Positions 5,285-9,720 of a DNA stretch of 9,720 nucleotides are shown piece by piece. Source of the stretch: JBBIRT01 sp037441725 (GTDB lineage: Bacteria; Desulfobacterota; BSN033; UBA1163); assembly GCA_037441725.1 (NCBI GenBank), contig JBBIRT010000120.1, positions 1-9,720 of the forward strand. The letters run 5' to 3'. The notes under the pieces were generated by a model. The model was not told where the DNA came from and did no database searches. It saw nothing but the letters and a program-made list of their open reading frames with translations. The position numbers and the translations under genes were made by a program. Position 1 is the stretch's first letter. Each line of letters begins with the position of its first letter.

Positions 5285-7705
5285 ATGAAAAGGGTTAGAA
5301 CCTCTCACGCCTTACCTGTTCTAACCCTTTTCTTTTGCTCACTCCTCTTTTTTTACGACCTTTTTCTTGGAAGATTCCTTTTAACCGAAAGGGATTTGGG
5401 TCCCTATTTTATCCCTCCGAGATTCTTCTGGGTTGAGAGTATCAAACAGGGTCATTTCCCTTTATGGAATCCCTATCAGTTTTCAGGCCATCCCTTCTTT
5501 GCCAATCCACAACATGGGGTGTTTTACCCAATCCATATCCTTTTCTTCATTCTTCCATTTGACATAGCATTTAATTCCATTATTGTCCTTCACTTATTTT
5601 TGGGTGGATTATTTACCTACCTTTTCCTTCGAGATTTAAAAGCAAAATCATCTGGCGCTCTCCTTTCTGGGCTGACCTTCATGCTCAGTGGATACCTTCT
5701 TTCAGTCCATAGCCTACTCACCATTTTACTCTCAAGTGTTTGGACCCCTTTCATCATGATGTTTTTCAGAAGGGCGATTCAGGGAAAGGAGTTTAAGAAT
5801 GAAATCTTAACCGCTGTTATGATCACGATTTCATTTTTAGGGGGAGGCATAGAGATTGTCTATGGTAATTTCATCGTCCTTTTCATGATGGTCATTTTTT
5901 CTCCCCTAAATGAATCGGTTCAAAAATCTTTGGGAGGGATCTCCCTTTTTGGGCAGAGATTAAAAGTTTTTTTTATGGTGATCCTTCTTTTTCTATTTCT
6001 CTCAGCCATTCAACTGATTCCTTTCCTTGAATTGTATCATCATTCCATTAGAGGAAAGGGAATATCCTATCAGGAGGCAACCACCTGGAGCTTTGCCCCC
6101 AAAGACCTCCTTCTTTTCTTTCTCCCCGATGCCTATGGATATTTCCTCGATATGAAAAAATATTGGGTTTCTCAATGTTGGTTTAAGACCCTCTATACGG
6201 GAGGCCTTCCTTTCATTCTCAGCTCAATCTTTTTTGCCTTTGGAAAAGAAAGAAAACTCTTTCTGGTTCTCATGATCTTTTCGATCTTCTTTGCATTAGG
6301 TCATTACAACCCCCTTTATCCCTTTGTCTTTCAATATCTTCCTTTTTTTAATGGGATCCGATATCCTGCTAAATTTCTTTATATCTTTATTCTCGCCCTT
6401 TCTATGACCACAGGGTTAGGCTTCCAAAGATTAATGGAACTTTCACCCCTAAGAGAAGGTAAAAGGCTAAAGAATATTTTTACCCTTCTTTCACTTTTTT
6501 GTGGATTATCCCTCTTATTTCTGGTCATCGGTCATGAGAAGATTTCATATATCTTGAAGACCAGTGAATTTGATTTCCCTCGATATAATTTTCTTTCAGT
6601 GAATCTCTTCAACGGGAAGAGGTTTTTTTTCTATCTCACCCTCTTTTTCCTCTTCCTAAGGATTGGCTTGGAGGTAAAATGGAAAGAATGGATCAAAATG
6701 GGGTTGATCTTTTTTCTCATTACAGACCTTTTTGGGAACATGGGTTTTTATGGAAGGGAGAAAACCTCGGATTACTTTCAAAAGACTAAGATCATCGAAA
6801 GGATTTCTTCGGATCAGGACCATTTCAGGGTTTTTTCTACACCCAAGACGATTTCTCAGGATACCACCCCTTTCATTCATGATCCCAACACCCTCAATCT
6901 TCTTAAAGAGAAACACCTGCCTTCAATGAATCTCCTTTACCGGTTGCACGACATCTGGGGAATTGAGGTGATTCGATTGAAAAGATTAGATGATCTATAC
7001 AGGCTTCTCATCAGTGCTCCCTCTATCTCTTCCACCCATCTCATAAACTTATATGGCGTAAGGTATGTGGTATCGGTCACCCCTCTCGATGAGGACAAAA
7101 GATTTGAATTGATTTATGCAAGGGTTGAAGGTCTTAAAGGCGATCAGGAGGATCTCCTTAAAGAAAACACCATCAAATTATATAGAATCAGGGATCCAAT
7201 TTTAAGGGCATGGTTAGTTAAGGATTTTAAGATGATGAGCCCTGAGGCCATGCTCATAAGGATGGCCAGTAAGGAGTTTCATCCTGATCAAGAGGTCCTC
7301 CTTGAGGAAGAGCCAAGATTTAATCCCTTTGAAAAAAAGGGGAAGAGGGTTGAGGGAGAGATTAAGTTGATCCATGAGAGTAACAATAGAATCCGACTTC
7401 TGGTGAAGGCTTCGGAGGATGCAATGTTAGTATTAAATGATACCTATTTCCCTGGATGGAAGGTCTATGTAGATGGGAAGAGAAGAAATATATTTAGAGC
7501 AAATTATACATTTAGAGCAGTTGCATTAAGGGGTGGGACACACCAGATTGAGTTTATTTATGAACCCATGAGTTTTAAGTTGGGTATGGGAGGGACCATC
7601 CTGGGGATCCTTGGATGTATGGCCATTGCTTTTTTAAGAAGGCCGAGAAGATTTGGTTTACAGAGCAAAAAGGGTGAAAGGTCCCTCAGGGTTTCCCAAA
7701 ATTAA
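5285..7705 (+). CDS. YfhO-family multi-spanning membrane protein (putative GT-C glycosyltransferase)
   Basis: A large inner-membrane protein of 806 residues, in the YfhO family. Studied members such as B. subtilis YfhO and Listeria GtlB are GT-C type enzymes using polyprenyl-phosphate sugars outside the membrane. Numbering from ATG 5285: a first membrane segment at about 9-33; an acidic extracytoplasmic motif LTERDLGPYF (33-42) where GT-C enzymes place the catalytic Asp; PLWNPYQFSG (59-68); and many further hydrophobic segments to about 485. A soluble region follows, then the typical C-terminal domain YFPGWKVYVDGK (721-732) with RANYTFRAVAL and a final membrane segment at about 767-783. GTG 5261 is an in-frame alternative; neither start has a clear ribosome site, and no later start keeps the first membrane segment. 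A 15-bp hairpin covers the first codons. The gene lies 81 nt after two pilins, so pilin glycosylation is conceivable but unproven. Confidence 0.85.
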   Translation: MKRVRTSHALPVLTLFFCSLLFFYDLFLGRFLLTERDLGPYFIPPRFFWVESIKQGHFPLWNPYQFSGHPFFANPQHGVFYPIHILFFILPFDIAFNSIIVLHLFLGGLFTYLFLRDLKAKSSGALLSGLTFMLSGYLLSVHSLLTILLSSVWTPFIMMFFRRAIQGKEFKNEILTAVMITISFLGGGIEIVYGNFIVLFMMVIFSPLNESVQKSLGGISLFGQRLKVFFMVILLFLFLSAIQLIPFLELYHHSIRGKGISYQEATTWSFAPKDLLLFFLPDAYGYFLDMKKYWVSQCWFKTLYTGGLPFILSSIFFAFGKERKLFLVLMIFSIFFALGHYNPLYPFVFQYLPFFNGIRYPAKFLYIFILALSMTTGLGFQRLMELSPLREGKRLKNIFTLLSLFCGLSLLFLVIGHEKISYILKTSEFDFPRYNFLSVNLFNGKRFFFYLTLFFLFLRIGLEVKWKEWIKMGLIFFLITDLFGNMGFYGREKTSDYFQKTKIIERISSDQDHFRVFSTPKTISQDTTPFIHDPNTLNLLKEKHLPSMNLLYRLHDIWGIEVIRLKRLDDLYRLLISAPSISSTHLINLYGVRYVVSVTPLDEDKRFELIYARVEGLKGDQEDLLKENTIKLYRIRDPILRAWLVKDFKMMSPEAMLIRMASKEFHPDQEVLLEEEPRFNPFEKKGKRVEGEIKLIHESNNRIRLLVKASEDAMLVLNDTYFPGWKVYVDGKRRNIFRANYTFRAVALRGGTHQIEFIYEPMSFKLGMGGTILGILGCMAIAFLRRPRRFGLQSKKGERSLRVSQN
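5287..5332 (+). terminator. Intrinsic terminator-like hairpin over the start of the YfhO gene
   Basis: GAAAAGGGTTAGAAC (5287-5301) and GTTCTAACCCTTTTC (5318-5332) are perfect 15-bp inverted repeats with a 16-nt loop. Three A-T pairs extend them after one T-T mismatch, reaching the ATG at 5285. Read as a terminator, the stem is GGGTTAGAAC with its complement, followed by TTTTCTTTT (5328-5336). The reverse strand shows the same layout, so it could act both ways. It would reduce readthrough from the pilin genes or mask the YfhO start codon. The inverted repeat is certain; its role is inferred. Confidence 0.65.
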
Positions 7706-9429
7706 TAAGCCACTCGATCTACCTCTTCCATGGTCGTGATCCCCTTTAAAACCTTTCTTAGCCCATCCATTCTCAGAAGGACCAATCCTGCTGTGCTTTT
7801 AGCTACCTCCCGGATGACTTGGGTCGAAGCCCTTTCAGAAATGAGTTTTTTAATCTCCTCATTCATCAAGAGGAGTTCATAAATTCCAGTTCTCCCCCAG
7901 TATCCGGATTGTTTACAGTTTTTACATCCCTTCCCTCGATAAAGGGTCAAAGGTCCCTTCAGATTGGTAACCTCTTCCCCAAAATCACTGAGTGTCTTTG
8001 GATCGACCTGATAAGGCACTTTGCATTCGGGGCAGATGGTGCGAACGAGTCGTTGCGCCAGGACCCCGATGACCGAAGAGGAGATAAGGTAGGGCTCTAC
8101 ACCAATATCCATCAATCTTGAGATGGCTTCTGGAGCATCATTGGTATGTAAGGTGCTTAAAACCAGATGGCCAGTTAAGGCAGCCTGCATGGCGATCTCA
8201 GAAGTCTCCAGGTCTCTGATCTCCCCGATCATGATAATATCAGGGTCCTGCCGAAGAATAGATCTTAGACCGGTAGCAAAGGTGATCCCTGCTTTTGGAT
8301 TGACCTGGGTCTGTCTGATCAAAGCCAATCGATACTCTACCGGGTCTTCAATGGTAATAATATTCTTGTCCTTTGAATTGATCATATTGAGAAGGGCATA
8401 AAGGGTGGTGGTCTTTCCACTCCCAGTTGGCCCGGTGACCAGGATGATCCCGTTTGTCTTTCGAATCAATTTCTTAAACTGGTTTAACATTTCTTCAGAA
8501 AAACCGAGTTCCTCCAACTTAAAGAGAGGGCTTGTCTGGTCAAGCAGGCGAAGCACCACATTCTCACCATAGATCGTTGGAAATGTTGAGACTCTAATTT
8601 CAAAACCTCGATTCTCCAATTTGACGTTGAAATTTCCGTCCTGAGGAAGCCTCGTTTCAGCAATATCCATTTCAGACAGGATCTTGATTCTTGAGGTCAG
8701 GGCAGGGTGAATCTGTTTTGGAAGCGTCAGAGATTCATATAAAAACCCATCGATTCGAAATCGAACCCGTAAAACCTTTTCATCCGGTTCAAAATGGATA
8801 TCACTGGCCCGGTCCCGAATGGCCTGAATCATAATCAAATCGAGCATCCGGGTGGCTGAGGCTTCTTCCATTGGCCCAGAGGGAAGCTCTTTCATCACAA
8901 GGTCATAGGTCTTTTTATAATCAGAGGGTTCAGGAGAAGGGCCTGGTGTGGTCGCTTTGACAAGTTGTTGGAAAGTTGTTTCAAGAGCACTCGTGGCGAT
9001 CCCATAATGCTGATCAATCGCCTTTTTAATCTTTTTCTCTGTACTGATAGCAATCTCTACCTCGGTCTTAACTCTATTCCTTATTTCATCCAGTGCCATA
9101 AGATTGAGGGGATTGGTCATGGCCACGGTCAAGGTATTTCCGATTTTGAAGAGGGGGATGAGGGTATGGCGCCGGGCCATCTCCTCCGGGATGGTTTTCA
9201 CGATCTTTTCATCAATCAGATAGGTATCTAAATCGACATAAGGAAGGTTAAAGTAATCAGCCAGACATTGGAGCACCAGCTCTTCTTTAGCATAACCCAT
9301 TCGAACAAGGGTCTGCTCCAGACGCTCTCCCCGCTGCCTCTGTTCCTGGGAGGCCCTTTTTAATTGGTCAGCAGTGATGAGTCCAATCCCTACTAAATAA
9401 TCCCCAAAACTTTTTCTTTCCTCAGCCAT
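7702..9429 (-). CDS. GspE/PulE/PilB family assembly ATPase
   Basis: A 575-residue cytoplasmic hexameric ATPase that powers pilus extension or type II secretion. Residues 1 to about 145 form the N-terminal T2SSE_N/MshEN-type domain; a Pro/Ser/Thr linker follows (about 155-170), then the core. Motifs visible: RLPQDG (260-265), Walker A GPTGSGKTT (333-341), the Asp box ITIEDPVEY (358-366), Walker B RQDPDIIMIGEIRD (393-406), and the His box TGHLVLSTLHTND (419-431). Cys466, Cys469, Cys502 and Cys505 make the zinc-binding pair typical of GspE/PilB and absent from PilT-type retraction ATPases. The domain set is complete. ATG (complement of 9427-9429) follows GGAGGT (9433-9438) closely. It is 22 nt downstream of a TPR gene and converges on the YfhO gene. 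The pilins across the junction favour a PilB role, but family motifs alone do not separate PilB from GspE or MshE. Confidence 0.93.
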   Translation of the reverse strand: MAEERKSFGDYLVGIGLITADQLKRASQEQRQRGERLEQTLVRMGYAKEELVLQCLADYFNLPYVDLDTYLIDEKIVKTIPEEMARRHTLIPLFKIGNTLTVAMTNPLNLMALDEIRNRVKTEVEIAISTEKKIKKAIDQHYGIATSALETTFQQLVKATTPGPSPEPSDYKKTYDLVMKELPSGPMEEASATRMLDLIMIQAIRDRASDIHFEPDEKVLRVRFRIDGFLYESLTLPKQIHPALTSRIKILSEMDIAETRLPQDGNFNVKLENRGFEIRVSTFPTIYGENVVLRLLDQTSPLFKLEELGFSEEMLNQFKKLIRKTNGIILVTGPTGSGKTTTLYALLNMINSKDKNIITIEDPVEYRLALIRQTQVNPKAGITFATGLRSILRQDPDIIMIGEIRDLETSEIAMQAALTGHLVLSTLHTNDAPEAISRLMDIGVEPYLISSSVIGVLAQRLVRTICPECKVPYQVDPKTLSDFGEEVTNLKGPLTLYRGKGCKNCKQSGYWGRTGIYELLLMNEEIKKLISERASTQVIREVAKSTAGLVLLRMDGLRKVLKGITTMEEVDRVAY

Positions 9430-9451
9430 AGCACCTCCGGATCATCGATGC

Positions 9452-9720
9452 TCAGTGGACCTTCCCTGTTTGGATCAATCTATTCATATGCCTCTGAACC
9501 CTTAAGACCAGCTCAGGATGGGATTCGGAGGATAATTTAATAAATTGCTGGTAGTGATTCATTGCCAACCTGAATTCCCCCATTTGTTCATACAGGAGGG
9601 CTATATTGTAATGCGCCTCTTTGTGATAGGGGTTGATGGCAAGAGTGGTTTGGTATGATTCAATGGCCTTTTCAAAAGCCCCTTTTTTCTTATAAAGAAT
9701 ACCGAGGTTAAGATGACTTT
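9452..9720 (-). CDS. TPR-repeat protein, C-terminal part (cut by window edge)
   Basis: The complementary strand is open from the window edge to a TGA at 9454-9452, giving 88 residues in frame. It begins within one tetratricopeptide repeat (LNLGILYKKKGAFEKAIESY), followed by a second (AHYNIALLYEQMGEFRLAMN with HYQQF) and a C-terminal helix that includes HPELVLRVQRHMNRL. The conserved TPR pattern of small and aromatic residues is clear. TPR proteins act as docking scaffolds, and PilF/PilW-type ones help assemble the outer-membrane pilus secretin. The stop lies 22 nt before the ATPase start, so the two are very likely cotranscribed, with the promoter beyond the right edge. The specific role is unknown because the N-terminus is missing. 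Confidence 0.8.
   Translation of the reverse strand, partial: SHLNLGILYKKKGAFEKAIESYQTTLAINPYHKEAHYNIALLYEQMGEFRLAMNHYQQFIKLSSESHPELVLRVQRHMNRLIQTGKVH

Noticed and set aside
1..9720. CRISPR array, insertion sequence, prophage, tRNA or rRNA.
   Set aside because: No regularly spaced repeats, transposase or integrase motifs, terminal inverted repeats, or cloverleaf/rRNA signatures were found on reading both strands.

Overview
The window comes from a Gram-negative bacterium of moderate, rather low G+C. Type IV pilins, a GspE/PilB ATPase, a sigma-54-type pilin promoter and a molybdenum-hydroxylase maturation set would fit Desulfobacterota (the former Deltaproteobacteria) or a relative. That placement is inferred from gene content only and is weak.

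Left part (about 87-4167, plus strand): a maturation operon for molybdenum hydroxylases of the xanthine dehydrogenase type. A candidate sigma-70 promoter (87-115) precedes a MocA/YgfJ-type cytidylyltransferase (142-729), YqeB (787-1602), YqeC (1559-2431, start overlapping yqeB), an unrecognised exported protein (2475-3053) and XdhC (3106-4167). MocA is expected to make the cytosine dinucleotide cofactor and XdhC to handle or sulfurate it. YqeB and YqeC mark the set linked by comparative genomics to selenium-dependent hydroxylases. No hydroxylase structural subunit lies in the window.

Middle part (4168-7705, plus strand): an AT-rich 234-bp intergenic region carries a sigma-54 type -24/-12 promoter (4308-4323) and, closer in, a sigma-70-like pair (4345-4371). 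Two tandem paralogous type IV pilins follow (4402-4788 and 4814-5203), then a large YfhO-family multi-spanning membrane protein (5285-7705). A perfect 15-bp inverted repeat followed by a T-rich run covers the beginning of the YfhO gene. It looks like an intrinsic terminator or attenuator separating abundant pilin transcription from the membrane protein.

Right part (7702-9720, minus strand): a GspE/PilB-family assembly ATPase (7702-9429) lies downstream of the 3' end of a TPR protein gene (9452-9720, cut by the window edge). The ATPase and YfhO genes converge and overlap by 4 bp. The pilins, the ATPase and possibly the YfhO protein probably serve one surface-fibre system, with YfhO a speculative candidate for glycosylating the pilins.
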